From: an uncultured Alphaproteobacteria bacterium
GTDB taxonomy: Bacteria > Pseudomonadota > Alphaproteobacteria > HIMB59
Assembly: GCA_902527045.1 (NCBI GenBank)
Contig: CABZNL010000002.1
Location: forward strand, 62,001-126,000
Direction of reading: 5' to 3'
DNA length: 64,000 nucleotides
Shown: piece after piece, positions 34,536 to 43,484 of the stretch
How positions within the stretch are numbered: the first letter of the stretch is position 1
How the letters are laid out: each line of letters opens with the position of its first letter
Translations under genes and position numbers: made by a program
Notes under the pieces: generated by a model
The model's database searches: none
The model's input: the letters and a program-made list of their open reading frames with translations, nothing else
Told to the model about the DNA's origin: nothing

Positions 34536-35030
34536 GTGGCTAAACATAATAAAGATTCACTTAAGACCTTATCGTTTATAACTTATTTCATAATACTTTT
34601 TGTATTTTGGTTTATTTTATCAGGTTACTTAAAAACTCTTTTACTTTTCTTTGGTGTTATCAGCGTTCTTTTTGTTTTTTGGATGTCCTACAGAGCTAAA
34701 GCACTTGAGGAAGACTCTCTTCCATTAAAAATCATACTTAGATTACCATTTTATTGGATTTGGCTTTTCAAAGAAATTTTTAAATCTGGAATAACAACAA
34801 CAGTTTTAATTTGGAATGGTAAATACTCACCTCAACTCATAACAGTTAAAGCATCTCAGAAGAATAGAACAGGAATTGCAAACTATGCAAATGCTATCAC
34901 TCTTACACCTGGTACAGTAACAATAGAAGTAGATAAAAAAATATTTCTTGTTCATGCATTAAGTAAGAAACTATCTGAAGATTTGCAGACAGATGATATG
35001 AACAAAGTAATTACAGATTTAGATAAATGA
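34536..35030 (+). CDS. mnhE: Multisubunit cation:proton antiporter subunit E
   Basis: The 164-residue protein has two or three N-terminal membrane segments and a C-terminal cytoplasmic part. Its ANYANAITLTPGTVTIEV matches the highly conserved A-N-x-I-T-L-T-P-G-T motif of MnhE/MrpE. The start is GTG at 34536, ten bases after the formyltransferase. It heads an uninterrupted run of Mrp-type genes through 41802. MrpE is needed for assembly of the complex. Confidence 0.93.
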   Translation: MAKHNKDSLKTLSFITYFIILFVFWFILSGYLKTLLLFFGVISVLFVFWMSYRAKALEEDSLPLKIILRLPFYWIWLFKEIFKSGITTTVLIWNGKYSPQLITVKASQKNRTGIANYANAITLTPGTVTIEVDKKIFLVHALSKKLSEDLQTDDMNKVITDLDK

Positions 35031-35296
35031 TCTTTTTTGCAACATTATCTGTTTTGGGGGTCTCTGTAGCATTATGCTTAGTTCGAGCAATTAAAGGACC
35101 AACTCCTTTTGACAGAATATTATCTATATCAAGCATCGGGACAATTATAGCGATAGGCATTAGTGTTCATGGTTTTGCATTTGAAAGGCCTGATTTTGTC
35201 GATATTTCTTTGATGTACATACTTTTGAATTTTTTAGGCACCATAGCAATACTTAGGTATTACAAAATAAAAAGGAAAAAAAGTAATGTCTTATAA
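35027..35296 (+). CDS. mnhF: Multisubunit cation:proton antiporter subunit F
   Basis: Small three-helix membrane protein of 89 residues. CLVRAIKGPTPFDRILSISSIGT matches the R-x-x-x-G-P-x-x-x-D-R-x-L motif of MrpF. FVDISLMYILLNFLGTIAILRYYK matches its third helix, with the conserved aspartate before it. It overlaps mnhE by four bases and mnhG by eleven, so order E-F-G is preserved. Confidence 0.93.
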   Translation: MIFFATLSVLGVSVALCLVRAIKGPTPFDRILSISSIGTIIAIGISVHGFAFERPDFVDISLMYILLNFLGTIAILRYYKIKRKKSNVL

Positions 35297-35600
35297 TTAT
35301 ATTGAATTGATCACTCTTATCTTATTAGCAATAGGTTGCTTCTTCATTTTATCTGGGAGTTTAGGCTTAATAAAGTTACCCGATGTATTTAGTCGAATTC
35401 ATGCTGCCGGCCTAATTGATACACTAGGATCAGGTTTTATAGTCTTAGCTTTAATAATTTATTCAGGTTTTAGTTTATTAAGCCTTAAACTAATGTTGAT
35501 ACCTATATTTTTAATATTCACCAGCCCTGTAACAGGTCATGCCATAGCTTTATTTGCCCATGAGTCAGGGTATAAACCAAAAGGAAAAAATAAAAAATGA
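35286..35600 (+). CDS. mnhG: Multisubunit cation:proton antiporter subunit G
   Basis: The 104-residue, three-helix protein shows IGCFFILSGSLGLIKLPDVFSRIHAAG. This is the G-x-x-G-x-x-R-x-P-D-x-x-x-R-x-H-A motif of MrpG, with lysine at the usual arginine. FIVLALIIYSG and TSPVTGHAIALFA complete the family pattern. It overlaps the next gene by four bases. Confidence 0.93.
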   Translation: MSYNYIELITLILLAIGCFFILSGSLGLIKLPDVFSRIHAAGLIDTLGSGFIVLALIIYSGFSLLSLKLMLIPIFLIFTSPVTGHAIALFAHESGYKPKGKNKK

Positions 35601-36169
35601 ACTTTTTATTAATTAATTTTTTTTTAATTTCCCTGTTACTAGTAACAACTTTTTTTATTTTTAAAACTACATCATTAATAAGCGTGGTAGCTCTTACTGG
35701 AGCATTTACTTTGCTCTGTTCTGCTATTTACGTAAATTTAGATGCAGTTGATGTAGCATTTACAGAAGCGGCTGTAGGGTCTGGTATATCAACTATTTTA
35801 ATGGTAATGGCTGCTGCAAAATTACCTGAGGGAAAAAAAAATAAATTAATAAATTTATTTCCAAGTATTATCCTCGCAGTATCGATATCACTAATATTGA
35901 TTATCATAATTGCTAATCTCCCATTACTTGGAGATCCAAATGCTCCAATCCATCTTCATGTAGTTCCAGAGTACCTTAAGGAAAGCAAAGACTTTTTTCA
36001 CATACCAAATGTCGTAACTAATATTTTAGCTAGCTATAGAGGTTTTGATACTCTTGGAGAAACAATTGTTATATTTACTGCAGGCCTAGGTGTTATAGCC
36101 TTGTTAACTAGTAACACTCTTAATCGTAAAACAAACTTTAAGAAAAATAATAAAAAAAATGAGAGATAA
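35597..36169 (+). CDS. MrpA C-terminal-type subunit (DUF4040/MbhD plus MbhE-like)
   Basis: The 190-residue membrane protein corresponds to the C-terminal part of MrpA, split off as its own gene. Its first half (NLDAVDVAFTEAAVGSGISTILMVMA) is the MbhD/DUF4040 domain. The second half (NVVTNILASYRGFDTLGETIVIFTAGLGV) is the MbhE-like part found before MrpB. Five or so membrane segments are visible. A full MrpA fusion is absent from this locus; its NuoL-like part is replaced by separate genes downstream. Confidence 0.88.
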   Translation: MNFLLINFFLISLLLVTTFFIFKTTSLISVVALTGAFTLLCSAIYVNLDAVDVAFTEAAVGSGISTILMVMAAAKLPEGKKNKLINLFPSIILAVSISLILIIIIANLPLLGDPNAPIHLHVVPEYLKESKDFFHIPNVVTNILASYRGFDTLGETIVIFTAGLGVIALLTSNTLNRKTNFKKNNKKNER

Positions 36170-36596
36170 AATTTCATCTAGTCCAGTATTAAGTGTCGTT
36201 AGTAAAATTCTTTTTGCTCCGATTATTATATTTGGGCTTTACGTGCAATTCCATGGCGACTATGGACCAGGAGGAGGATTTCAGGCAGGAGTAATAGTGG
36301 CGGCTGCTTTTATTTTATATTCAATGATATTTGGGCTTTCAAAAGGCGAAACTTTAGTTCCGATAATGATTAATCGATATTTAATGTGTGTTGGTGTCTT
36401 GTTATATGCAGGCGTTGGAATAGTTTCAATTCTTCTTGATGGTATGTACTTAGATTATAATGTTCTGTCATCAGACCCTTCAACTGGTCAACATATAGGC
36501 ATTATATTAGTTGAACTTGGAGTAGGTATCACTGTTGCAACAGTAATGATTGCCTTGTATCACTCCTTCGCATCTTTTGGAGAGATTAATGAGTAA
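36159..36596 (+). CDS. mnhB: Multisubunit cation:proton antiporter subunit B
   Basis: The 145-residue protein has four membrane segments. APIIIFGLYVQFHGDYGPGGGFQAGVIVAAAFIL is the conserved MrpB stretch with the H-G-x-x-x-P-G-G-G-F-Q-x-G motif. It overlaps the preceding gene by eleven bases and mnhC by eight. It belongs to the same operon. Confidence 0.93.
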   Translation: MRDKISSSPVLSVVSKILFAPIIIFGLYVQFHGDYGPGGGFQAGVIVAAAFILYSMIFGLSKGETLVPIMINRYLMCVGVLLYAGVGIVSILLDGMYLDYNVLSSDPSTGQHIGIILVELGVGITVATVMIALYHSFASFGEINE

Positions 36597-36951
36597 CTTT
36601 ATTTATTTTTGGAACCATTTCGCCTTTATATTACTGATGGTTGGTGGTTTATTTATAATTATCACGAGTCAAAACTATTTAAAAAAGGTAGTTGGCTTAG
36701 CAATTTTTCAAACTGCAGTCTTTGTATTTTTTGTATCACTTGCAAAAGTTTTAGATGGAACAGCTCCTATTTTAACAAAAATGGAAAATGCTTATTCAAA
36801 TCCATTACCACATGTCTTAATACTAACTGCTATTGTGGTTGGTGTTGCAACTTCAGCACTGGGATTAGCGTTAGTGCTACAAATCTACAGGAACTACGAA
36901 ACAATCGAAGAAAAAGAAATACAGTCTTTGGAGTTAAAGTCAGATAAATAA
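36589..36951 (+). CDS. mnhC: Multisubunit cation:proton antiporter subunit C
   Basis: MrpC resembles NuoK of complex I. I use the ATG at 36589 (MSNFIYFWNHF, 120 residues) instead of the track start at 36550, which would run far into mnhB. The conserved NYLKKVVGLAIFQTAVFVFFV helix and DPLPHVLILTAIVVGVATSALGLAL-like segment (here SNPLPHVLILTAIVVG) are present, with three membrane helices in total. It abuts mnhD. Confidence 0.93.
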   Translation: MSNFIYFWNHFAFILLMVGGLFIIITSQNYLKKVVGLAIFQTAVFVFFVSLAKVLDGTAPILTKMENAYSNPLPHVLILTAIVVGVATSALGLALVLQIYRNYETIEEKEIQSLELKSDK

Positions 36952-38448
36952 ATGTTTAATTTATTTTTAGATGATGCTGCTGCATTGGTAGTGGTTTTAC
37001 CTCTACTAATTTCAGCAATTATTACTTTCATGCCATCAAAAATATGGCCTTGGATTATCTCACTTGTCACTTTAGTTTTACATTTGGTTTTATCTTTACA
37101 CCTTCTAAAAGAAATTTCTATTTCAGGTTTAATAATATACGAGTTTGGAAATTGGGAACCACCATGGGGGATTTCTTTCAAAATAGATGGAGTCAACATT
37201 GGGCTTCAATTGTTGTTTTCAATTTTTGCTTTGATATCAACTTTTTATTCTAGAAAAATATTTTTAAGCGAAATTGATTCTAGGGACTCCGGAAAAGCTT
37301 ACTCTTTGTGGTTGTTGGCAATTGGAAGTTTAAACGGGATTATCTTAACCAACGATATTTTTAATTTATTTGTTTTTTTAGAAATATCTGCATTAGCTTC
37401 TATTTCCTTAATCGCATTGGGTGCAGGTCAAAATAGAAAAGCGTTATTAGCGGCATTTAATTATCTAATTATCGGAGCTATCGGTGCTACATTTTATGTA
37501 ATTGGAGTAGGTTTTGCTTATGCAATGACAGGAACGTTAAATATGAATGATCTCGTCATTCAGCTGGCTCAATATTCTGACGGCCAGTTAGCTATCTTTG
37601 CCGGAATGTCATTTATGCTTATTGGACTTATGGTAAAAGCTGCAATTTTTCCTGTCCATATTTGGTTACCCCCTGCATATAGTTATGCTCCCTCAGCTGT
37701 TTCAACTCTTTTGGCTGCATTAGCCACAAAAACAATTCTTTATTTTTTTGTGAGACTTTTGTACGAGGTATTCATAATATATCCAAGTTACTTAAGCTTA
37801 TTTTTAGATTTTGTTTTATATCCTTTATCTTTACTCGCTATATTTATCGGAACTTTGATAGCTATATATCAAGATGATATAAAAAAACTTTTGGCATTTT
37901 CCTCAATTGCTCAGATAGGTTATATAACTCTGGCTTTTAGTCTTGAAGACCATAGTGGTATTACTTCAGGTTTTATTCATATATTTAACCATGCTTTAAT
38001 TAAAGGAGGTTTGTTTATGGCTGTTGGTTACTTTGCTATTCTTCAAAAGGATAGGGTGACCCTTACTAGTTTAAAAGGTTTTGGCTACAAATACCCAATA
38101 ACTTCATTTGCTTTATTAATTTGTGGACTATCTTTAATTGGATTGCCTTTAACTAATGGCTTTATTTCAAAATTGTATTTATTTCAAGCTCTTTACACAA
38201 ACCAGATGTACTTTTCAATCGCTTTGGTAGCGGTAAGTTCAGCATTAGCTGTTGCATACTTTTGGAAAATAGTGGAACAGATGTGGTTTTCTGAAATCAA
38301 ATTTAAATTAGAAAAAGAGGATGCTTATATTTATTTACCAATATGGATAATTACAGTCTCTATCATTGTTTTTGGAATATATTCATCACCAATAATAGAA
38401 TTTTCTAACTTGTCTGCAGACTATCTAATATCAGGTTATCAAAATTGA
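36952..38448 (+). CDS. mnhD: Multisubunit cation:proton antiporter subunit D (first NuoM/N-like channel)
   Basis: The 498-residue protein has about fourteen membrane segments and belongs to the proton-conducting membrane transporter family shared with complex I. FVFLEISALASISLIALG contains the conserved glutamate. GLMVKAAIFPVHIWLPPAYSYAPSAVSTLLAALATK carries the key lysine and histidine, and IFNHALIKGGLFMAVG the second lysine. This is the closest to canonical MrpD of the three large subunits here. It overlaps the next gene by four bases. Confidence 0.93.
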   Translation: MFNLFLDDAAALVVVLPLLISAIITFMPSKIWPWIISLVTLVLHLVLSLHLLKEISISGLIIYEFGNWEPPWGISFKIDGVNIGLQLLFSIFALISTFYSRKIFLSEIDSRDSGKAYSLWLLAIGSLNGIILTNDIFNLFVFLEISALASISLIALGAGQNRKALLAAFNYLIIGAIGATFYVIGVGFAYAMTGTLNMNDLVIQLAQYSDGQLAIFAGMSFMLIGLMVKAAIFPVHIWLPPAYSYAPSAVSTLLAALATKTILYFFVRLLYEVFIIYPSYLSLFLDFVLYPLSLLAIFIGTLIAIYQDDIKKLLAFSSIAQIGYITLAFSLEDHSGITSGFIHIFNHALIKGGLFMAVGYFAILQKDRVTLTSLKGFGYKYPITSFALLICGLSLIGLPLTNGFISKLYLFQALYTNQMYFSIALVAVSSALAVAYFWKIVEQMWFSEIKFKLEKEDAYIYLPIWIITVSIIVFGIYSSPIIEFSNLSADYLISGYQN

Positions 38449-39896
38449 GTAATTCTTTTTTAATCATACTGGGTATTATTACCCCATTATTTGCAGCATT
38501 ATTTTCTTATGTCTGTAGATATAATAATAATTTAAGAGACTCTTTTGGTATAATAGGTGGTCTAGTAACCTTTTTAATTAGTTTAAAAATTTTTCATGGC
38601 ATACAAAATAACGAAATATTTCAAATAACTTTTTTTACACTTTTTGACGGAGTTGATTTTACTTTTAAAGTTACCGCTCTTGGATCTATTTTTAGTTTAG
38701 TAGCCTCATCTCTTTGGATACTGGCTTCTATTTATACTATAGGTTATATGAGAGGAGCTGGTGAAAAAAATCAAACAAGATTTGTAATTTTTTATTCAAT
38801 TGCAATCCATGCTGCACTGGCAATAGCTTGGTCTGGAAATCTTCTAGTCTTATTTATTTTTTATGAAATATTAACATTTTCAACTTTCCCTTTAGTTGGA
38901 CATAAACAAAATACTGAGTCACAATCTGCAGGACGACTTTATTTATCAATTTTAGTCGGCACTTCTTTAATATTTTTCTTACCAGCTATATTTTGGATTT
39001 GGCTTGAAACAGGGACTCTGGATTTTCAAGATGGAGGAATATTGATAAATCAGTTTCCAGCAGAGTACCTTTCTCTTCTAATAGCCATGCTTGTATTTGG
39101 AATTGGTAAAGCAGCGATTATGCCAATTCATCGATGGTTACCGGCAGCAATGGTGGCACCAACTCCAGTTTCTGCTCTACTTCATGCAGTAGCTGTTGTA
39201 AAAGCTGGTGTTTTTAGCTTTCTTGTAGTTATTGTTTATATAGTAGGTCCTGAATTTTTGCTTCAAACAAAAAGCTCAGATTGGTTAGTTTGGTTAGCAT
39301 GTTTTACAATTATGGCATCCAGTATCATTGCAATTACAAAAGATGATTTAAAAGCTAGATTAGCTTATTCTACTATTAGTCAACTTTCTTATATAATTCT
39401 TGGAGCCGCTTTGGCTTCATCACTAGCGTTAAAAGGAGCTTCCTTTCATATAATTACTCATGCTCTGGGTAAGATAACTTTGTTTTTTTGTGCTGGTGCT
39501 ATTTATGTAACAGCCCACATTAAAAAAGTAAGTGAACTAAAAGGTATGGGTTTTAAATTACCATTGATATTTTTTGCTTACACTTTAGGAGCTCTATCAA
39601 TTATCGGGGTTCCTCCATTTATAGGTTCATGGAGCAAATTTTATTTAATAATGGGTTCTATTGAAAGAGAATTTATTGTTGTTGCTATAATTTTAGGCAT
39701 ATCTTCACTTTTGAATATTTATTATTTATTACAACCAGTTGTAATGGGATTTACTCAAACCTCTAGAAGAGAAGTAAAGTTAACTAAAGCTCCTTTAACT
39801 GTTTGGCCACCAGTAATTACCGGATTGAGCTGTTTAATATTCTTTTTCTATGCAAACTATTTCTTAAATAATGTAAGCGGAGTAATAGTGATTTAA
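38445..39896 (+). CDS. Second NuoL/M/N-like antiporter subunit (MrpD family)
   Basis: This 483-residue protein has roughly fourteen membrane segments. The channel motifs are LLVLFIFYEILTFSTFPLVGH (glutamate), GKAAIMPIHRWLPAAMVAPTPVSALLHAVAVVKAG (lysine and histidines) and ITHALGKITLFFCAG. The start is TTG at 38445, overlapping mnhD. The long N-terminus with IYTIGYMRGAGEKN resembles the NuoL/MrpA N-terminal part. It may therefore take the role of the MrpA channel domain. Exact subunit equivalence is not certain. Confidence 0.88.
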   Translation: MSNSFLIILGIITPLFAALFSYVCRYNNNLRDSFGIIGGLVTFLISLKIFHGIQNNEIFQITFFTLFDGVDFTFKVTALGSIFSLVASSLWILASIYTIGYMRGAGEKNQTRFVIFYSIAIHAALAIAWSGNLLVLFIFYEILTFSTFPLVGHKQNTESQSAGRLYLSILVGTSLIFFLPAIFWIWLETGTLDFQDGGILINQFPAEYLSLLIAMLVFGIGKAAIMPIHRWLPAAMVAPTPVSALLHAVAVVKAGVFSFLVVIVYIVGPEFLLQTKSSDWLVWLACFTIMASSIIAITKDDLKARLAYSTISQLSYIILGAALASSLALKGASFHIITHALGKITLFFCAGAIYVTAHIKKVSELKGMGFKLPLIFFAYTLGALSIIGVPPFIGSWSKFYLIMGSIEREFIVVAIILGISSLLNIYYLLQPVVMGFTQTSRREVKLTKAPLTVWPPVITGLSCLIFFFYANYFLNNVSGVIVI

Positions 39897-40130
39897 ATGA
39901 AAAAGAATGATTTAACAAGTATGGGTAAAAGTTTTACAAAGTACATACTTATCATTGGGGCACTCTTAATTCTTTTAGATTTTACATTCCATAGACATGA
40001 ATATTTTTCATTTGCTGAGATTTATGGTTTTCCAGCTTTTTTTGGATTTATAAGTTTTGTTTTTATCGTTTTGTTAGGAAAGTGGTTAAGAAAATTCTTA
40101 ATGAGAAAAGAGGACTATTATGATCAGTAA
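39897..40130 (+). CDS. Small two-helix membrane protein in the Mrp operon
   Basis: I do not recognise a named family. The 77-residue product has two hydrophobic helices (YILIIGALLILLDFTF and FFGFISFVFIVLLGKWL) separated by HRHEYFSFAEIYGFPA, and ends in a charged tail. It starts right after the stop of the second large subunit and overlaps the third by eleven bases. Co-translation and membrane nature suggest a structural or assembly subunit of the antiporter. Confidence 0.8.
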   Translation: MKKNDLTSMGKSFTKYILIIGALLILLDFTFHRHEYFSFAEIYGFPAFFGFISFVFIVLLGKWLRKFLMRKEDYYDQ

Positions 40131-41802
40131 CATTATCCCAGGTTTAATAATGATACTCACTTCATTCTTATTACCAACAATACCTCAATATTTTAGACAC
40201 CCTGCAATGTTACTTTCGGTGGGTTTGTCAGCTTTATCATTATTCAATGGTTATGGAACTTTTTTAGAGTGGGATGTACTTGGATTAAATTTAATATTAT
40301 ATCAATCTGATAGCTTAACTTTTCCATTTTCTATTATTTTTCATATTGCAGCTGTTCTAGTCATTATCTTTAGCTGGCATAGTAAAAACTTAATGGAGCA
40401 TATGGCGACACTCGCTTATGCTGGTTCAGCGATAGGTGCACTTCATGCTGGTGACTTCTTTAGTTTATTTATATGGTGGGAAGCCACGGCTCTAACTTCA
40501 GTTTTTATAGTATTTGCAGGAAATACTAAAGCAGCAAGAGACGCAGCCATGAGATATTTGATTATTCAAGTCTCCTCTGGTGTATTGCTTTTAATTGGAG
40601 CATGTTTGTTGTTGTATCAAACTGGAAATCACAACTTAACTGTTTTAGATCTGACTACAGATTTTGGAATTTTTATATTTATTGCTTTTGGAATTAAAGC
40701 TGCCTTTCCCTTTTTAAATGGCTGGTTACAAGACTCATATCCTGAGTCTTCTGTTACGGGTACAGTGGCGTTATCGGCATTTACAACAAAACTAGCTATT
40801 TATGCATTAGCCAGAACGTTCCCAGGCACAGACTCATTGATTTGGATTGGAGCTATTATGACAGCGTTCCCTGTCTTTTTTGCTGTAATTGAAAATGATT
40901 TAAGAAGGGTTTTATCTTTTAGTCTAAATAATCAATTAGGTTTTATGGTAGTTGGTATTGGTATCGGAACTGAGCTATCACTTAATGGAACAGTGGCTCA
41001 TGCATTTGTTCATATTATATATAAAGCCTTACTTTTTATGAGCATGGGAGCTGTTTTATATAGAGCAGGAACCACAAAAGCTTCAGAATTAGGTGGTCTA
41101 TATAAATACATGCCCTTTACTACAATCTTTTGCATCATAGGTGCCATGTCTATTTCTGCCTTTCCATTGTTTAGTGGTTTTGTAGCAAAGTCTTTAATCA
41201 TGTCCTCTTTAGGAGGTATGGGTATGGTTTTAATTTATTTTGTATTATTTTTTGCATCTGCAGGTGTGTTAGAGCACTCGGGAATAAAGATACCTTATTT
41301 TGCATTTTTTGCGCATGAGAGAAAATCAAAAGTGAAAGAAGCACCCATTAATATGCTTATAGCGATGGGCATTGCAGCTTTTTTATGCATTGGAATTGGA
41401 GTTTTTCCTAAATACTTATATCAGATACTTCCATACACAGTTGAGTACCAACCATATACGATAGACCATGTTATAAGTCAGCTTCAACTTTTAGTTTTTG
41501 CTATTATTGCGTTTCTATTTCTCGTTAAATTTAAACTTTATCCTTCAGAGATTAAATCTACTGTATTAAACTCTGATTGGTTTTATAGAAAAATGCTCCC
41601 CGGTATAGGAAAACCACTATTTAAAAAAATAGGTTTGTTAACAGAATTTATTTACGAAAATTTAAGGTTTTTTTTCAGATTGATATTAAATAAATCTCAT
41701 AAATTTAGTAATTCATCGTATATAAAAGTAACAACACCTAGTTTTGCAGGAACAATTCTCATATCAATATTATTTATAATGCTGCTAATTGTATTGTTAT
41801 AA
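40120..41802 (+). CDS. Third NuoL/M/N-like antiporter subunit
   Basis: The 560-residue protein has about fourteen membrane segments plus a C-terminal extension with another helix (SFAGTILISILFIMLLIVLL). The channel signatures are FSLFIWWEATALTSVFIVF (glutamate), AFGIKAAFPFLNGWLQDSYPESSVTGTVALSAFTTK (lysine) and HAFVHIIYKALLFMSMG (histidine and lysine). It closes the Mrp operon and its stop directly abuts the convergent chorismate mutase gene. Together with the two preceding large genes it gives this complex three putative ion channels. Confidence 0.88.
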   Translation: MISNIIPGLIMILTSFLLPTIPQYFRHPAMLLSVGLSALSLFNGYGTFLEWDVLGLNLILYQSDSLTFPFSIIFHIAAVLVIIFSWHSKNLMEHMATLAYAGSAIGALHAGDFFSLFIWWEATALTSVFIVFAGNTKAARDAAMRYLIIQVSSGVLLLIGACLLLYQTGNHNLTVLDLTTDFGIFIFIAFGIKAAFPFLNGWLQDSYPESSVTGTVALSAFTTKLAIYALARTFPGTDSLIWIGAIMTAFPVFFAVIENDLRRVLSFSLNNQLGFMVVGIGIGTELSLNGTVAHAFVHIIYKALLFMSMGAVLYRAGTTKASELGGLYKYMPFTTIFCIIGAMSISAFPLFSGFVAKSLIMSSLGGMGMVLIYFVLFFASAGVLEHSGIKIPYFAFFAHERKSKVKEAPINMLIAMGIAAFLCIGIGVFPKYLYQILPYTVEYQPYTIDHVISQLQLLVFAIIAFLFLVKFKLYPSEIKSTVLNSDWFYRKMLPGIGKPLFKKIGLLTEFIYENLRFFFRLILNKSHKFSNSSYIKVTTPSFAGTILISILFIMLLIVLL

Positions 41803-42093
41803 TTATTTTTTTATTTTTGAGGACTCAAGCTTGATAGCCTCTTGGATAAAGATTTGCCATATCCTCACTATAATTTCAGGATCAATTTTATTTCTTTTTG
41901 CCTTTGATTGAACAGATTTCAAAATGTGAGTAATTCTTTCGTGGTCAATTATTTCATCTTTACTCTTTTTTAATTTAGTAACTTTATGAATTTCCTTAAA
42001 TCTATCTCCAATTAATTCAATAATTTTATTATCAATATTATCAATATCTTTCCTTACTTTTTGTAGATCATCCATATTATTTTTTTTAGCCAT
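41803..42093 (-). CDS. Chorismate mutase, AroQ class
   Basis: The 96-residue all-helical protein matches AroQ-type chorismate mutase, which converts chorismate to prephenate for Phe and Tyr synthesis. VRKDIDNIDNKIIELIGDRFK corresponds to the N-terminal helix L-R-x-x-I-D-x-I-D-x-x-I-x-x-L-x-x-x-R. The middle ITHILKSVQSKAKRNKIDPEIIVRIWQIFIQEAI matches the remaining helices. It stands alone, not fused to prephenate dehydratase. A start at the internal ATG (MDDLQKV) is equally possible. It is divergent from the LOG-family gene, 29 bases away. Confidence 0.88.
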   Translation of the reverse strand: MAKKNNMDDLQKVRKDIDNIDNKIIELIGDRFKEIHKVTKLKKSKDEIIDHERITHILKSVQSKAKRNKIDPEIIVRIWQIFIQEAIKLESSKIKK

Positions 42094-42122
42094 TTTTGAT
42101 TATTACTGTAAATTAAATTTAT

Positions 42123-42674
42123 ATGAATTTTAAAAATACTAAACATAAAGTTGCTGTATTCTGTGGTTCAATGTATGGATCAAATAAAAAATTTAAAGAA
42201 TTAACTATTACAGTAACTAAATACTTGGCCCAAAATAATTATGATATTGTTTATGGAGGCGGGGATAATGGATTGATGGGTGTTGTAGCTAACACAGCTT
42301 TAAAATATAATTCTCATGTAACGGGCATTATCCCTTCTTTCCTTGATAAACGTGAAAATATCCACTCTAAAATTAATAAAATTTATGTGACTAAAACAAT
42401 GGAACAAAGAAAAAAAAAGTTTCTACAAATATCAGATAGCTTCGTAGCCTTACCTGGAGGAGGAGGTACAATTGAGGAAATAAGCTTAGTTGTAAGTGCA
42501 CTTCAATTAGGAGTAATCAAGAACAAAAAATGTTTAATATTTAATTATGAAAATTATTGGAATGACATAATCAATCAATATAAAAAAGTTGTGAATGCTA
42601 AGTTTGCATACAAAAATTTTAAAGATTTATTTTTAGTATGTAATAACCTTACTGAATTTAAAGAGATCTTTTAA
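42123..42674 (+). CDS. LOG-family (TIGR00730) Rossmann-fold protein, putative nucleoside 5'-monophosphate phosphoribohydrolase
   Basis: The 183-residue protein begins KVAVFCGSMYGSN and contains VYGGGDNGLMGVVANTAL and the catalytic PGGGGTIEEIS motif. These are the signatures of LOG (Lonely Guy) proteins, which remove the base from nucleotides such as AMP or cytokinin ribotides. MEQRKKKF carries the conserved arginine pair. Physiological substrate in marine bacteria is unknown. Its stop shares TTAA with the convergent amidotransferase gene. Confidence 0.88.
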   Translation: MNFKNTKHKVAVFCGSMYGSNKKFKELTITVTKYLAQNNYDIVYGGGDNGLMGVVANTALKYNSHVTGIIPSFLDKRENIHSKINKIYVTKTMEQRKKKFLQISDSFVALPGGGGTIEEISLVVSALQLGVIKNKKCLIFNYENYWNDIINQYKKVVNAKFAYKNFKDLFLVCNNLTEFKEIF

Positions 42675-43456
42675 TTATGTTTTAAATAATTTAACCAATT
42701 TCTCAACTCTCTATTCCGGATATTATCATTTAATAAAGATTGACTATAGCTATTAACATTCGGTTTTTTGTAATCCTCGATTAGATTAGTAATTTGATTT
42801 TTAGTGAATATTTTTTCTTTGAGTAAAATACTTTTTCTTGCCTTAAGAATTTTGCCAGTATATTTAAAATTAAATTCAGGATGATATTGGGTGCCCCAAA
42901 AATTTTTAGTTACTAGAGACTGAATCGAAAAATGATTATCAGAGAGAATTTTTGAATTGTTTGGTTTTTGAGAAATATGGTCTAAATGTGAGGCAAAAGC
43001 ATCAAACACTGATGGTTTATTAGTATACATTGGGTGTATCTTACCAAACTTGTTAATGCTGATATTATAGGCTATTCCAATCTCCCTTCCTTTGGGGTTT
43101 TTTTTAACTGCTCCATTATTTGTAACTGTATAAAGTTGCATTCCCCAACAACTTCCAAACATATTTATTTTTAATTCTGACATTTTTTTCATTAAAGAAA
43201 TTTGATTTTTAATCTCTCGAGTATTGTCATAAATATTAAGGCTAGAACCAGTCCATACTACTCCTCTAAATGACTTTATGAAGTTTTCTTCGTATATCTT
43301 ATTTAAGTCCATTGATGGATAAATAAATGTAGTTCTTATATTTGGATTTATGCTTTTTAACTGATCTCTATAAAATTCACAGATTGGTTGTAATTTATGT
43401 TTTGCTAGCTTACCCCATCCGTTTTTATCGTATCCATTAACTATTAGTAAATTCAT
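42671..43456 (-). CDS. Class I glutamine amidotransferase-like protein
   Basis: The 261-residue protein has a class I GATase domain. The nucleophile elbow is FGSCWGMQLYTV and the catalytic His-Glu pair is in GTQYHPEF. An oxyanion-type segment VVWTGSSLNIYD precedes them. There is no fused synthetase domain, and a C-terminal tail of about 50 residues (KNQITNLIEDY...) follows. It resembles GMP-synthase-like amidotransferases of unassigned function, some of which hydrolyse gamma-glutamyl compounds. The true substrate is unknown. Confidence 0.82.
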   Translation of the reverse strand: MNLLIVNGYDKNGWGKLAKHKLQPICEFYRDQLKSINPNIRTTFIYPSMDLNKIYEENFIKSFRGVVWTGSSLNIYDNTREIKNQISLMKKMSELKINMFGSCWGMQLYTVTNNGAVKKNPKGREIGIAYNISINKFGKIHPMYTNKPSVFDAFASHLDHISQKPNNSKILSDNHFSIQSLVTKNFWGTQYHPEFNFKYTGKILKARKSILLKEKIFTKNQITNLIEDYKKPNVNSYSQSLLNDNIRNRELRNWLNYLKHN

Positions 43457-43484
43457 TCATATTTAATATATTTAGATTATCTAG

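Noticed and set aside
36550-36588. Extended N-terminus of mnhC starting at TTG 36550
   Set aside because: The extension reads out of the mnhB gene and is not part of the family; the ATG at 36589 matches the conserved MrpC start.
36609-36947. 112-residue ORF overlapping mnhC
   Set aside because: It is a frame shadow of mnhC, which has clear family motifs in the other frame.
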